From the NCBI GenBank assembly GCA_003255065.1, contig QAOA01000527.1, positions 723,383 through 787,382 on the forward strand: 64,000 nt of DNA, read 5' to 3'. A program made the position numbers and the translations under genes. Within the stretch, counting starts at the first letter, position 1; each line of letters opens with the position of its first letter. Shown here in pieces: positions 13,342 through 27,554 of the stretch. The notes beneath the pieces were generated by a model. That model worked only from the letters and a program-made list of their open reading frames with translations. It had not been told where the DNA came from and made no database searches. This DNA comes from Cercis canadensis. Taxonomy: Eukaryota > Streptophyta > Magnoliopsida > Fabales > Fabaceae.

Positions 13342-16136
13342 CGATCATCAAGAAGGATCACTCTGGTTTTTCTTGCTATAGTATGGGTAACCCCGCTCCG
13401 CTGGCTTCGAGTCCGAGTCTTGGTCCCTTCTGTACTGCCTTAACCTACGCCCCCTACAAACAAATCAGATTCGCTTAACCTGCGCACCCTTCATCGTCAA
13501 GCTACCACCACTTGAAGGACTTAAATTAACCGCTCACCCATTCCCTCCAATACACTTTATAACCCAAAAATAAAACAATTTTCTGATCCATTTTTTATAC
13601 CCTTTTTATAATCTCCGAGACAATCAAAGCAAGTCACCCCGCTTGAGGGTTTTATTTTAATCCACAACTCACATTGCTTTTCATGGACTCTTGCTAATCC
13701 TGATCGTTCTCTTGGTTGACCTACACAATTGTCATATTGGTGATCCAATGGTTATTACTTATTACTGCCCCACTGATCATGCCACTGATAATGGCTAGGA
13801 AGTTTTTTTTTTTAAAGACTGTTTAGTTTAATTTATGACTTTAAGCCTGTACTTAATTAGGCTATTACTTGTCTTGAATATATGACAATCGTGTGACATG
13901 TAAAAGATTAAGAAATTCTATTTAATATTTATTTTTTTTATTGGTTATGCAATAAAAATTTGCACTAGATTTATTTATTTGCTATATTGAAAACTATTAT
14001 CACAATATTATAACATAAATTAAGTTTCTATGTGTGGTTGAGTAGTTTTAAAGAGATAAGGGTTGGAACATTCATATATGTAACTAAAAAATAATTATAA
14101 ACAATAATTTCATAAAAAAATATATATATAAACAAAATACCGTATTCAACCCGCTTTTATCACCAAATAAGAAATAAAGGAATAAGTGAATTGCTTAAAT
14201 TGTCTCATCAAATACCTATCAACACTAATATCTAAGTGAAATATGAGTGAACAAAATATAAGAAACAGAGGAAACACTCTATATATTTGATCTATTTATG
14301 TATATTTATGCTTTATATATATATATATATTATGACACGTTAATTACTTGACGATAAATAATGAGATACCTCTCTTAAATTATGACAATTGTACAACCAA
14401 AAAACAAAAATGTACAACTACTTTCTTAGAGGAAAATTTGGTATTCATATAATTGATATAGATAGCAATATTGTATAATTACCTTAATCTAGTACCATCT
14501 TTTATTGAGTAATATATTTTTTTCTTTTGGGTAACATTTTTTTTGAGTAATATTATAATACCATATTTTTTTATTACATATGAGTGTAATATGCAAAGAA
14601 GTGAAGGAGAGCAAATGATTACTATGTAGAGCCAACTAAGTTGTAGATCAGTTGATCACAAAACTCTCATCGCAATAAGATGGTATTGTGTTTGAGGCTT
14701 CACATTTACAAAATGAAAGTATCAAAATGTTCCCTCACACATGCTTCGATAATGGAATCCCTAGAGCATAAATAGCTCGTGTCAAATTTAATAAGTCTGA
14801 CTCTATTCAAAAATTAGAATTAAGCTATGATTCTTAGATTATAAAAAAATAATTATTATGATGTAAAAAGAATATCATTATATAGAGGTAAGTCATTGGC
14901 ATCTTTTAATAATTAATACTAAACACTATTGCAAATGTTATTGAATTACCATCATTAGAAAAATAGTGTGGTGTTCTATGAAAAATTTATGGCGATGTAC
15001 TAGGAAAGGATATTTGTTTATGTGTGACTTTAGTTTTTTTATATGAAATAATTTCCAACTTTGTCAGGCGGAGCAAACACGGGTTAGTGCATTAGTGGTT
15101 CTACATTTTCCCCATTTGCTCTATTAAACTACTGACCTTCTTATCGTAATTGATCGAAGCTTCTTCCTAGGCCCAATAAGCCGGGGGCCTGGAGCTCCAT
15201 ATTATTTTCTTTGGTAATTTTTTTTTTTTTGTGGATTTTAAGAATGTTATATTTAGTTGCATAAATAAATAAGGGTAATTTTTTAATAAAATAACTATTA
15301 CTCTTATATGAATAAATTAAGATTTACATCTCATTAATCTTGTTAAATGTTACTCAATGAAATTTGACCCCTTAATCATATCATAATCATAGGCATCTTA
15401 AAAGTTAGTAATCCTTACTGGTTACAAAAGTTTATTTATGCAAATCTGGATCACCCAAACCCAAGTAGCTTTTAGTTTTAAATTTGTTTAGTTCAAGATT
15501 CAAAATGGTGGAATTTCGAAAGGAATTTAAATGTAAAAATAAACATCACTCACTCTTATTTTGTTGTTGTTGAATATTTTAAAGGAATTTATGAACGTGT
15601 CTGAAGGCTTAAGCCAAGTTGGCGGACAGAATAGTAGAAAGGGCATAGAGATAGATAGAGGGCAAATCTGGCAAAAGCACAAGAAGTTGGTTACTGAAGC
15701 TGGCAGTGATTCATTGGTGTTCTTCTAATTTGCTAGACGCCAGCTCAAATCCGAGTTTTACTTTGCTAACAAAAAAATTGACTACAAATTAAAACATAGC
15801 ATCTATAGGTCGTGGGATATATACGTAATGGCGCAACAAGAATTTGGGAAAGAAGGTTCGTAGTTTGTATAAGTGGTATCAACAACGTTCCTAATAAGCA
15901 GAAGAAGCAAACTACAAAGCTGTGGGCAAATCGCCAGAGCTCTTATTAGTTCAACTATACTTTTTATTTTATTTTTTTAGTGGGGAGGAGGATAGGTTTT
16001 GGTTGGATAAAATTTTAAAAGCAGCGTATTATGAAATATGAATTATGATATGAGGAAACAAAGGTGAACAGCTGCAAAGAGTGTATCAACAGAAGAGGAG
16101 TTTATGTACAATTAGAAATGAAAATAGTAGAGGAGT
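13342..16136. other. AT-rich intergenic region between kinase gene and GLDP
   Basis: The first 100-200 bases hold the kinase promoter and 5' leader. The remainder is AT-rich with short TA runs (for example near 14315) and a decayed MITE relic at about 15243-15400. No open frame has a recognisable domain. Confidence 0.5.
15243..15400. repeat. Relic related to the MITE in the ceramidase intron
   Basis: Order and content of blocks (tatttagttgca, aagggtaat, taactattactctta, gatttacatctcattaatct, ttaaatgttactc, ttgacccctta) match the element at 50908-51110 with many substitutions. Seen by direct comparison of the two stretches; the ends are not preserved well enough to fix borders. Confidence 0.55.
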
Positions 16137-19100
16137 TTAAGCTGTTGCAGCAGCTTGTTCTTCAACAACTTGGGATGCTGGTTGAAGCGTGCAGACGAGG
16201 TTGCGGTCACCATACACATTGTCAACACGTCCTGTTAAAGCCAACCACATTTATTAGATTTTAGTCAAACAGAGTTAGACAGAATATCATCAGAAATGGA
16301 GTTTCTTTGAAAATCATGAGTACTCAGATGTATCATATATTTTCAAAACTACATAGCAGAACAAAATGATCTTAAACTTACCATTTACAGCTCATTCTAT
16401 TGTGATGAGTTTTTATATCCTCCTCTAAGAAGTGTAGAATTAGAAAAATATGCTTTTAGAGTTAATTGTGTTTACTGGAGGTTTAAAGGTTAAAAATCAT
16501 TTGCTATCTATATGTTGTCTCCATTCTTTTCAGTTTACCTACTACGGATAGCCTTCGCATGGACTTCAACGTAACAAAATGAACCAAACAAGAGATAATG
16601 AGGTATATTAGGCATGAGAAGGAGGTGATTACAATTATATAATTACACAACCAAAAACATGCATACCTGTAGTGGGCCAGAACTTTGCAACACGGAGCCA
16701 GGCAGCGGGGAAGGCTGCATAGTCCCGAGAATATGGTTTTGCCCATGTATCTCCCATGAGCAGTGATGGTGGGTGAGGGGCTCCCTGCAGCAAAATAATT
16801 TGAATAAGCACTCAGATGTGTATGAACTAGATAGAAATTGCAAATAATAAGACACATCCAATGGTATACAAGTAAACAAACTAAAATGAAGTTCATTAAA
16901 ATTGTGTCACCTTAAGGACATTGTTATTGATGTCAGCTTTTCCTTTCTCAATCTCAGCAATTTCCTGTCTTATGGAAATGAGAGCATCAACATACCTGTC
17001 TAACTCGGCCTGCAATCATAAAAGTTGAATTAGAGAAGAAACTGCGGAGGCGCAAGAAAAGAGGGTGTGAAAAGTAGCCCAGCAGGTCATACCTTGCTTT
17101 CACTTTCAGTGGGTTCAATCATGAGTGTGCCAGGGACAGGCCATGACATTGTTGGTCCATGAAACCCATAGTCCATAAGGCGCTTTGCAACATCTTCAGG
17201 TTCTATCCCGGCGGTATTCTATGACAGTAATAGCTTATAGTTAACTAGAGTATGAATATAGTTGAAAAGACAACTGCAAATATCAAACTGAACTACCTTA
17301 AAGCCTCTTAAGTCAATAATGAATTCATGGGCAACTGTTCCATTGACTCCACGGAAAAGAACGGGGTAATAATTCTGTAAACCCAAAGCATAAGTAAAGA
17401 CAAGATTAGGATACAGAGAGCACCACTATAATAAGATACTTGGTAAGTCTCAGAATGTATGCCATAAAGTTGTAAGGGAAAGAGGGCACAAATGTAATCT
17501 ATGACGAAGCACAAACCTCCAATCGTTTTGCCATGTAGTTTGCATTCAAAATTGCTATCTTAGATGCGTCTGTGAGTCCTTTAGAGCCCATCATGGCTAT
17601 ATATGTATAAGAGATTGGCAATATGAGTGCTGAGCCCCAAGGTGCAGCAGAAATGGTACCAAGTGGTTGAGACTTGTCAGGGGCAGGTATGCCACCAGTG
17701 GCTATCTGCAGTATGATAATAGACACTTAAATACAGAAAAGAGAGAGATATTATTCAACAATACACACAAACATGCACGCCAGTTCAACTGCAAACCTTG
17801 CTATTTACCATCACCAATTACATAATGTGTAAACATAACTCACACAAATGTTTATTTACACAGGTATCTCAGTTCTGTCATAATGTTATAAAGAGATATG
17901 GAGGAGCAATGTCTATCAATTCTGTTGAAGTTAAAATAAGGATGAATTTTTTGGCAAAAACACAAAGTACTCTTGATTAAAAACATGCAGGCATGTTACA
18001 CAATCTCATCAATAACCAAAAGAAGTACATATATATATATATATATGTATGTNNNNNNNNNNNNNNNNNNNNNNATATATATATATATATGTATATGTAT
18101 ATATATTTACCACAGGATGCGAAGGTAAAAATGGTGCCAAGTGTTTTTTCACACCAATAGGGCCCATTCCAGGACCACCTCCACCATGAGGGATGCAAAA
18201 TGTCTTATGGAGATTGAGATGGCAAACGTCTGCTCCGATCCAACCTGGGCTTGTGAGTCCCACCTATAAACATGAAAAGGTTGTTCAAATGAACTAACAT
18301 TGTATACAAGCAAAATGCTCCTGCAAAACATTTGTTTCTTCAAACATACTTCTTCCATAATAATATATTGACCTGGTATCAATAATTTATACTACCAGAT
18401 TCTTGGCCCCTACACGGGGTATATGAATATAAGGATTTACAAAGAAAAGCATACCTGTGCATTCATGTTAGCCCCATCCATATACACTTGGCCTCCATTA
18501 TCATGAATGATCTTGCATATCTCATCGATACCTTCTTCATAAACACCGTGGGTTGAAGGATATGTTACCTAAATTAAAATTGAAACCAAATGAATATCAA
18601 AATGCCGAAATCTCATGGGCCCCTCCTTCCAATCTGCTGGTAAACTTTTAAATTAATACAGGTAAAATTCCAATATGGAAGCAAGTTTTACCATAAGTGC
18701 AGATAAGTTGTCCTTATGGGTTTCAGCAGCCTTCCTCAACTCTTCAATGTTGATGTTACCCTTGGCATCAGTTCCAACAGACACAATTTTCATTCCACAC
18801 ATAGCAGCACTAGCAGGATTTGTACCATGTGCTGACACAGGTATAATGCAAACATTGCGATGGTGGTCTCCTCTTGCCTACAGTTTCCAATTGGAAAAAT
18901 AAGTAAGCATCACACCGCCTTTAGGATGTTTTTGAAAGGAGGTGATGTAGGGAAAGCATTGCATTTCTTCTAGACATGTAGCAAGAGAAAACACCACAGC
19001 AGGGATTATCTAAATACATTAGTTCAAATACAAAATACAGGGTAAATTTCAAGAAGAACTAAACCACTTCTATGTCCTAAAAGTGAATTAGTAGAAACTA

Positions 19101-21806
19101 TGATTACCCTACTGAACTAAATCTATAAGCATCATCCTTGTCCAATAACTAATTTTGCCCATAAAAGTTAAGCACGTTCAAGGTCAGCATACCATATGAT
19201 AAGCACGAATAACCATCAGTCCAGCGTATTCTCCAGCAGCACCAGCGTTAGGTTGCAAAGAGAAGGAATCAAACCCAGTGATGGTACACAACAGATCACC
19301 CAGATTTTGGAACATTTCCTGGTATCACAGTTGTTTGTTTAGACACAGAAAACGCAACGGTCTATTTCATATGTTTCCAAAAAAAAGCATATATAAGAAT
19401 CTCTCTTAATCATTATTGTATTGTTTCTTAAACTTAAAACCTTGTAAGTACCTGATAACCTTGAGCCTGTTCAGTCGGTGCAAAAGGGTGAATGTCAGAA
19501 AAGCTAGGCCATGTCACAGGCATCATCTCAGTTGTTGCATTCAGCTTCATTGTGCAAGATCCCAGTGGTATCATACTGTGGCATAGTGAAAGATCCTTTG
19601 ATTGTAGCCTATGAATATATCTGAGCAACTCATGTTCTGTGTGGTACCTATCAAGAGCAAATAAAAATCAGGTAAGCTTCCACAATGTAACCATATGAAC
19701 TCATTTTGGCTAAAGGGATTTACGTGTTAAAGATAGGGTGTGCCAGATAAGGGCTCTCCCTAATTAGTCCAGAAGGAAGTGCATTCTGAACCTCTGATGC
19801 AAGAGATGCAGCTGTGAAGGAGACCTGATCATGAAACAAAGATTTTATAAGGATCAAAGGGATGAGTAAGAGAAAATTGATATTATGAAAAGGATAAATA
19901 ATAATACTTACAGGCTTGCCACCAGAAAAAACTTTGAAAAGCTTATCAACATCCTCTAAGGTGGTTGTTTCATCAAAGGAAACAGTGATCTGAAAAGCAA
20001 CCAAAACCAAAACTCCATAATCTGATCCCATGTAAATAAAGTTAACAGATTTGATGCAACAAAAAAAACACTTACCGTGTTTCCATCTACAACACGCAAA
20101 TTTATTTCACTTTTGTAGGCAGCATCAGCAATTGCATGGGCATTGGCAGACTTAACCTTCACGGTGTCAAAGAAGGGGAGGTTCTGAACTTCCACTGTTC
20201 CAAGTTTCTTTAGTCCAAGTGCAAATGCCCCAGCAAGACCATGAACACGTTGGGCGATGGTTTTAAGGCCTTCAGGTCCATGATAAACGGCATACATAGC
20301 AGCCATGTTTGCAAGAAGTGCCTAAATAGAACCATATAGGAATAAATAAAATCAAACACGTGATTAAACAAAACTAGAACAGGGATTAGAAGGATTAATC
20401 TGGTCTGAATGCATGTTTATAGAAATGAATTTGAGCAGGACTAGATAGTTAAAAAAGAGTTCATCTAGAAATAAAATTATTCTGTTTAATTTTTGAACAC
20501 TAAGAAAAGCAGCACCATTGAAACTAAAATTAATTAAGGTAGTTTATACCTGAGCTGTACAAATATTGCTTGTAGCCTTGTCCCTACGGATATGTTGTTC
20601 TCTAGTCTGCATTGCCATTCGCAAGGCTGGCTTTCCAGAAGAATCAACACTGACACCGATAATTCTTCCAGGCATCATCCGCTTGTACTCTTGGGAAGTG
20701 GCCAGGAATGCTGCATGAGGACCTCCATAACCCATGGGAACCCCAAACCTCTGAGCTGAGCCGACAACAATATCTGCCCCCAATTCACCTGGAGGCTTCA
20801 AGACTGTTAATGCCAAGAGATCGGATGCCATAACAACCTTAACTCCATGAGCATGAGCTTTCTTGATGAATTCCCCATAATCCAAAATCTCACCCTCAGT
20901 ACCAGGGTACTGAACAAGCACACCACAAACATCACCTGATTTATAATCAATATCCTTAAGATCTGCAGTGACTACCTTAAGATCAAAACCATCCGCTCTT
21001 GTCTTACATATATCAATGGTCTGTGGATGGCAATTACTTGCAATAATAAAAGTCTTTTTCTTTCCCTTCTGAATATTATTACACATAGACATTGCCTCAG
21101 CAGCAGCAGTTCCTTCATCAAGCAATGAAGCATTTGACATGGGTAGACCAGTAAGATCTGTGATCATGGTCTGATAATTAAGCAAAGACTCAAGACGTCC
21201 TTGTGATATCTCAGCTTGGTAAGGAGTGTATTGGGTGTACCATGCTGGATTTTCCATTATGTTCCTCAAAATCACAGGCGGAACATGAGTGTTATAGTAC
21301 CCCATCCCAATATAAGACTTAAAAACCTTGTTCTTAGACGCCAAATCTTGCATGTGCTGGATCATTTGGCTCTCTGTCAACCCCTCATCAAACTTACTAA
21401 ACTTCATTTCTTTTAACCGGATCGATTTAGGCACAGTAGCATCGATAAGTGAATCAAGCTTATCGAACCCACATGACTGAGCCATTTTGCTCTGTTCTTC
21501 TGGGGTGGCTGAGTTATGGCGTCGGGGAAAAGTGTCACTGGGTTTGAGTGCCTCGACCGAAATCGATCGGGTTTGACACCCAACACCAAAACATACATTA
21601 CGTGACACATTCCTGCCCAGCAAGTTTTCTGCTTTAGACCCTCTGCCTCTGAAAGCAGAGGGAGAAAGAGATGACACGTACCTGGAAGGTGTATACAATA
21701 CAGGGGTCGAAGAATTCAACAGAGATTCATTCTGGCGGAACTGCTTCGCCTCTGAAACCAGGCGTTTCAAAATCGCCCGGTTCGCAAGCCGCCTAGCACG
21801 TTCCAT
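16137..21806 (-). CDS. GLDP: Glycine dehydrogenase (decarboxylating), P-protein, mitochondrial
   Basis: Fifteen minus-strand exons: 21806-20550, 20321-20076, 19989-19912, 19824-19724, 19647-19452, 19318-19193, 18877-18692, 18568-18455, 18263-18111, 17705-17517, 17374-17297, 17218-17093, 17009-16911, 16784-16667 and 16231-16137, giving 1053 residues, the usual plant length. P-protein uses pyridoxal phosphate to decarboxylate glycine and passes aminomethyl to the lipoylated H-protein; with T and L proteins it forms the mitochondrial glycine cleavage system of photorespiration. The N-terminus ([17 protein letters not shown]) is a basic, Arg-rich mitochondrial presequence. The cofactor lysine sits in [18 protein letters not shown] at about residue 788. 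Further hallmarks are RTRQQHIRR-like [31 protein letters not shown] and the C-terminal [12 protein letters not shown]. All exons are open, so the gene appears functional. Intron 9 carries a TA microsatellite with an assembly gap. Confidence 0.97.
18030..18107. repeat. TA-rich microsatellite with 22-N gap in GLDP intron
   Basis: TA/TG dinucleotide repeats flank 22 N at 18053-18074, inside the intron between GLDP exons 9 and 10. The gap is intronic and does not touch the coding sequence. True repeat length is unknown. Confidence 0.9.
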
Positions 21807-24800
21807 GAATGCGGTATAGATAGAGATTTACAATGACTGGGATATGAATATCAAATAGAATAGAAGAAAACAGAGCAAATGGTATCTGTTTTGGAAAGTA
21901 AAACTGCTTTGAAATTGAGGGTGGTTTTTATGATTCCATTGAAGTGTGTGAGTAGGGTCGTTGGCTGACCATAATATAGTCTATTGGCCTATGAATAATA
22001 AATAAAGATTCAATTTTGAAAATGAGTAAATTATGCGTAAAATTTTTCCGAGAAAAAATAAAACAAATTATAGCTTCAAGATCTGGTGGCAATGGTTGGT
22101 GGTTGGTGACTGCGAGCCCACCTGTTAAGGAAAAGGACAGATTCAAGGATATCACTGTCTTACTGACTTACAAAACACCACAAACTCTGAGTGAATGAAT
22201 GAATGGAAGGAATTGAAGCTATAGAGATTGAGTTTCAATGGATCACATTTCATTTTGCATTCGAAAATAGAAATGGATATTTCAATTTTCAGTTTTCTGG
22301 GTGGGAGTGGAGGGGTTCTGAATTTGTAAGATTCTAAAGAGTCGTTTGCTGGCAGATTCTCTTTCACAATAGGCTTATCTTTTCGGTCTCAGCTCCTACA
22401 GAAAGGAACAAAAAGTTGCCTAGGGTTGTGATTTTTGGTGCAATGGAGATCACTCGGAGGCAAGTGAATGGTATAAGTACTCACACGCTAGAATGTGGGA
22501 ACCATCCCAATCGGAACATGAGATTTGATTCAACGCTCTTCCTTTTGCTGTCTTTGTTATTGGTAGGACACACTGAATGTGGAAGAGGTAATTACGGCAA
22601 ATTTCTGTTTATTGATGAACGGCTGACAACGTAATTTTACTGGCTACAACTGAATCAGAGATTATTCTGTGTGGTACACATGTCTTAGGTTTTATGTCAC
22701 CACTCACCAGTACCGTTATAACCGTATGTCTTCCTACAGAAAAATCACAGCCGTGCGTGCAAATGGTACCTATATTCACCAAACAAGAGGTAAAAATTAA
22801 AAAAAAAAAAACAAATAATACTTACTTACACACATAACCTGTGTTTGTCATGGTTTGAATTTTTTTTTTTAATACGGAAGTGTAATATACTGAAAAAGGA
22901 AAGTGAGGAATATTTAGCAAGATTAAAACCTTAAATATTTGAGATAATGCAAAGCATATTTAAGATTCTGATAAAAAAAAATTGAGTGTTTTTTTTCCTC
23001 TCTTAATGTCATAGTATTGTCCCCTCAAAAAAAAAAGTCATAGTATTGAATACTAAATTATTAAAAGATTCAAAAGTGACGTTTACGTACAACTAACAAA
23101 ACAATGTGTGATGAATATTTTTAATATATAAGATGTTCAAAGGTGAGCTATCACTTATAGTCAAAAAGGTACTACCCGAAAAAAAAAAAANAAAAAAAAA
23201 AAAAAAAAAAAAAAGGGTATTACTTGCTTTAAAAAGCAAATGACTTCTTTTAAAAAAATCTCTGAAATATATCCATTTAATGATATCATATAACAAATGT
23301 AAAAATAACTTCACCTTTTATACATCAACATCAATGTGAGTATATGATTATTTCCTTCCCTTTTGTGCGAAGTTAGGATTAAAAAAAAGGGGAAATCTAT
23401 GTTTAATTGTTTATTGTGATTAAAAGAGGAAGTCATAAGTGCATATGCAATTTATGGTTAGGTGATCCTGCCGACGAGCACTCACAGTCCAACAGCGTTG
23501 GGCATGTCTCTCAGTCTCACCTATTCCGTTCTCCCCAAAAGAAAATGACTTTAGATAAGAGAAATGTTTATTAAAATATTATTTGTTTTGTTTTAATAGT
23601 AATAATATCATTGAGTATTAAGATTAAGTTTCTCTCCTCCAAGCAACTTCAATGACGCACTTCTAAAATCGGCTTGGTGCATTTAAGATAAATTTTTTTA
23701 TGGATGTTAACCTTAAAATTCAAATCTCGATTAGTTTAAATGAACATATTATATTTTTATTATTAGACTAAACCTTTAAAGTTAATCATTTTTTCCAGAT
23801 GATGAAAGAGGGTTGCTACTCGAACATTTACTTGTATTAAAATAAAATAGTAATATTTACATAATTATGTAATTAGCACAACTTAAGTTTAAATTTAAGA
23901 GTAAAACCTTTTTTTAGTTATTGAAAAATGCAGTCACTAACAAATTCGTCCTCCAAAATTTTCGGTGATAAATTGGTCATTAAATTATTATTTCGCTGAC
24001 AAATTAGTCCTCCTGTAGGCAAAATCAGTAAAAAGAAAAGAAGGACTTGAATGAGAAAATGATGCCTTAAACATAGCTAGGCAAGATAAGTGAAAGAATT
24101 TTAAGAAAATGATCTAGAACTTTTCTCATTAATGTACCAGAGGACTAATTTGTCAAACAGAATAATAATTCAATGACCAATTTGTCACTGAAAATTTTTG
24201 GAGGACGAATTTGTCAGTAACTATATTTTTTAAGGACTAAAAAAGGGTTTTACTCTAAATTTAAATTACATAAGGAGTTCTTAAAAAATATTGAAGTTTT
24301 TGGTTCAAAACGATATACCCTATTTCCTAACTAAAAAATCTTGTATATATCTAGTGATAGAAAAAATTTAAATTTGAATTATATAAACTATACAAATAGA
24401 CACAAATATGTAATGAAAGATTATAATATCCTTATTCATCGTGTAATTCGCATAAATAATAATTACGAGAAACGTTAACATATTGTAGTATAATAGCATA
24501 CGTTATGTTACAATATGAGTGAAGAGCATACTCATGAAGGTGCTGACATTATGCTTTTCCTTCGCTGTAGCACAAAAATCTTTGGATATTATTATGCTTT
24601 TCCCAAGTATAGATTTTTTTTAAAAGAGAGAGAGAGAAAGGAAGAAAAGCAGTTGCACCCTCACCCTCACATGACATGCACATGACTGCAACTTATAAAT
24701 AAGTAGATGAAAAAAAACAAAAAAAAAGCAAGTAGAGTTCCCACTTGCCAATTTGTAAGCTAAACAATTACATTTTACAGCATAATTTTAAGTATGAAGT

Positions 24801-26044
24801 GTTGCTGTTTGTCTAGAGACGTGGAAGAATATGCTTCTGCCTAGAGTTTGTCAAATTTAATGTAGTCATATACGAAATTGTAAACAAGAGTAACAAGCAG
24901 AGTCAAAGTATTAAAATGTATCCTATCCCATAAGCAAATTTAAAACTATGAATTATGATGGCCCAAGAAAGAAAGAACATCGAGAAAAGTTGACAGTGCA
25001 GCACAAATTAACGGATTACATAGAGAATACAAGAGTAAGATTGAGCTGCCTTTTCAACTGCTATACACCTCAATACTTTTCCCACATGAAAAATAGAAGA
25101 AAAAGGGAAAGGTGATTTTCCCACAACACCTATATGTTGAATTAATGTGTGGTGTGGATGAGTGCAAAATCCGCCGACGTGAGATGGGCCGGGGATGAGT
25201 GCGAAGTCTGCCAACGTAATTTTTTTATGGGCCATATACCTTTGGGCCTTTTTGTATAATTGTTTTTGCTGAAAGGCCTTCCTTTTATATTTGAGGCTGT
25301 ATCTCTTGTCATGGGGTAAAGTGGTTTACTCTATACGAAAATGTATCAGGCCTGGCCTGAAAGCCCATACTAGGACTAGGGGAGGATTGGCTACCAAATA
25401 AGGAAAGGTTCTTCAACATACGCACAACTTCAGTCAGTGTCAACTTTTAATTTTTTTTGAATCCACTTAACTTTTCTTATGCAATTCAAATCAAATATAT
25501 CATCTGACAATGTATAAGAAGTATTTCTCTTTTGTTATTGTCTTAGTGATGTAGTCTATGTGGAAGCATTAATTTCATCTATACTTTTTTTTTTTTTTTT
25601 TTTTTGTTTTGCTGGAAATTATTTGCTTATATAACTAATGTATGAGAGTTAAGATAAGGAAGGTTGGTAATCACCCAACTCAAAAAATAAAATAAAAAAT
25701 TGCATATTACATATTACATAATACATATATAGCTGACACAAAAGAGAATTCTTATTAATTGTTTGAATTAAATTTAGATGTTGTCAAATGTAGATATATA
25801 AAGTAGAACATTAAAACCTGGACTTGGAAAAGCTTTCATTGAATTCAGTACGTGAATTATGAAACCTTAAAACATATTATTACAGCGATAATTTAGCACT
25901 AGTGCAAAAAACCACATTTTGGTTTTTGCTGCAATACAACCTAGATTGATATATCCGCTCAATTTCAACTCACAAACAAACAACAAATTAATAAGTAATA
26001 ATAAAAAGAATAGCTAGATAGAGTCAATATATGGGAAAAATGAT
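21807..26044. other. Intergenic region between GLDP promoter and GATA gene 3' end
   Basis: The proximal few hundred bases form the GLDP 5' leader and promoter. Beyond that are poly-A/T runs (one with an N at 23191), the MITE at 23899-24255, and TGGGCC/GGGCC-containing sequence around 25190-25370 resembling plant promoter motifs but with no gene attached that I can support. A frame at 25008-25235 has no ATG start context or domain. Confidence 0.5.
23899..24255. mobile_element. Mutator-like MITE, copy 2 (357 bp, 9-bp TSD)
   Basis: Same terminal sequence as copy 1 (gagtaaaacc at left, ggttttactc at right) and the same subterminal blocks: acaaattcgtcct at left, aggacgaatttgt at right, and the attggtcattaaat and its inverse. 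Flanked by a perfect 9-bp direct repeat, taaatttaa, at 23890-23898 and 24256-24264. It is about 120 bp longer than copy 1 because of extra central sequence. Confidence 0.85.
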
Positions 26045-27554
26045 CTAAATGTGAACGAAGCCACAAGATAATTCCATTAGAAGAAGCGCGGCTTCAGCTA
26101 CTTCATCCCTTGGAAACATTTGCTGAAAAGCCGAGTTATTGCTGAAACTTATTGCAAAATCCTTGAAACCAAGCTTCCTTCCCCCCTGAGACGTGCCTGC
26201 ACCACTGCTTTTGCTCTTGTTCTTGAATTGAGCAAAATGGTTTGTACGAGATTTCTTTTCCTTGTTATGCGCTCTGGTCTTTGTAATTGTAGAACTAGAT
26301 GCATCCATGGAAGTCACTAAACCATTTGCAGCCGCTGCAGCTTCCGCCATTGCCCTTCTTGCCTTCCTTTGCCTAATTCCACAGGCATTGCAAAGCGACT
26401 GCAGCAACATGTTATTGCATATTAGAACTAGCTGTTTATTAAATAACTAATACCAAATTAATGTCCAAGTAAGAAAAAAATAAAAATGAAAGAGGGAAGA
26501 CTTTTTTTCTTTTTTACCTTAGGACCCTTAGGGCCACTCCTCCAAAGTGGGGTACTGATTGTGTTACAATCCGAACAAACCCTAGTGGTGTTAGAGGGGT
26601 TTCTTTGGCTGTTTTCAGCATGCTGTTGATTTTGGAACGTTGGAGTAATATTCGATGAGGCTGAGCTATCTGGGGTCATCATTTTTCTCATCAAACGCAT
26701 CTTTGAAGACATCCATTTTGAAGACCCATAGCCATAGCTGCTTTTGCTTTCTTCATCCTCCATCTTACACAAAGATGGATTATGGCCATATACGTTGCTC
26801 AGATCATCCATAACTGGTTGATCTGAATTTGAAAAAGCTTGGTAATTGCTTGATCCATCATGCAATACAGGCTTATCACCCTAAAATAAAGAGATCATGG
26901 CTATATATATTAGACAATTAATTCATACTCAAATTAAGTAGAGGCCTTTTATTTGTTATCAAATGACAATAGTTATTTTCTGAATATACGACCAATTAGT
27001 GAAATTAAAATTTCATTAATATTAAAAACAATAATTCAGACCTAGATCAAACAAGAGTGATATTATACATAAGGCAGAGGTACCGTATATATAGGTTACG
27101 AAATTGGATCAAATCATCACAAGAAAAAGCGTAAATTGTAGCTTTTCCTACTAATTAAGCCACATATATAATACATGTAGAGCTAAACAAGATGGCTACT
27201 AAACATTATTCTTCTGTCATAATTTAAAATTAAAAAAAAATATCAAATATCTTTCACAATTAAAGATGAAAAGAAAAAGAGCAGACATCATATGTAGTGA
27301 AGCTGAAGAAGAAAATGATAGATTTTCTAAGTAGAGGGTGAAAAGGAATATGATCTTGCCTCTTGATAACGCTGTAAGTCTCCAATTTGTGATCTAGTCT
27401 GTCTTTGATCAAGTATATTATTGAAGAAAGTACGACATGAAAGAGAGGATGAAGGCTGATTATTAGGTGAAATGAAGAGGGGTTGATCTTGTATTTGATC
27501 ACTGAGAGGATAAGGAGAATTAGCAGGTGGTGGGTTCAGAGAAACAGGAGTCAT
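26045..27554 (-). CDS. LLM-domain B-class GATA transcription factor (GNC/CGA1-like)
   Basis: Three minus-strand exons, 27554-27360, 26880-26518 and 26398-26045, give 303 residues. The zinc finger is C-x2-C-x18-C-x2-C: VCSDC at about 166-170 and LCNAC at 188-192, with STPLWRSGPKGPK between, as in plant B-GATAs. A basic tail (RQRKARRAMAEAAAAA) follows. Near the C-terminus EVAEAALLLMELSCG is the LLM motif, known from GNC (GATA21), CGA1/GNL (GATA22) and GATA15-17. The start MTPVSLNPPP is also that of the GNC group, which promotes chlorophyll synthesis and chloroplast development downstream of cytokinin and light. The model needs a GC donor for intron 1 (CAAGAG|GCAAGA): no GT occurs before the stop and only this donor joins in frame with the acceptor TTTTAG at 26881. 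A GA-rich microsatellite lies just upstream of the ATG. Confidence 0.9.

Noticed and set aside
25008-25235. Minus-strand frame near TGGGCC motifs
   Set aside because: No ATG-initiated conserved protein and no partner exon; promoter-like motifs alone do not make a gene.
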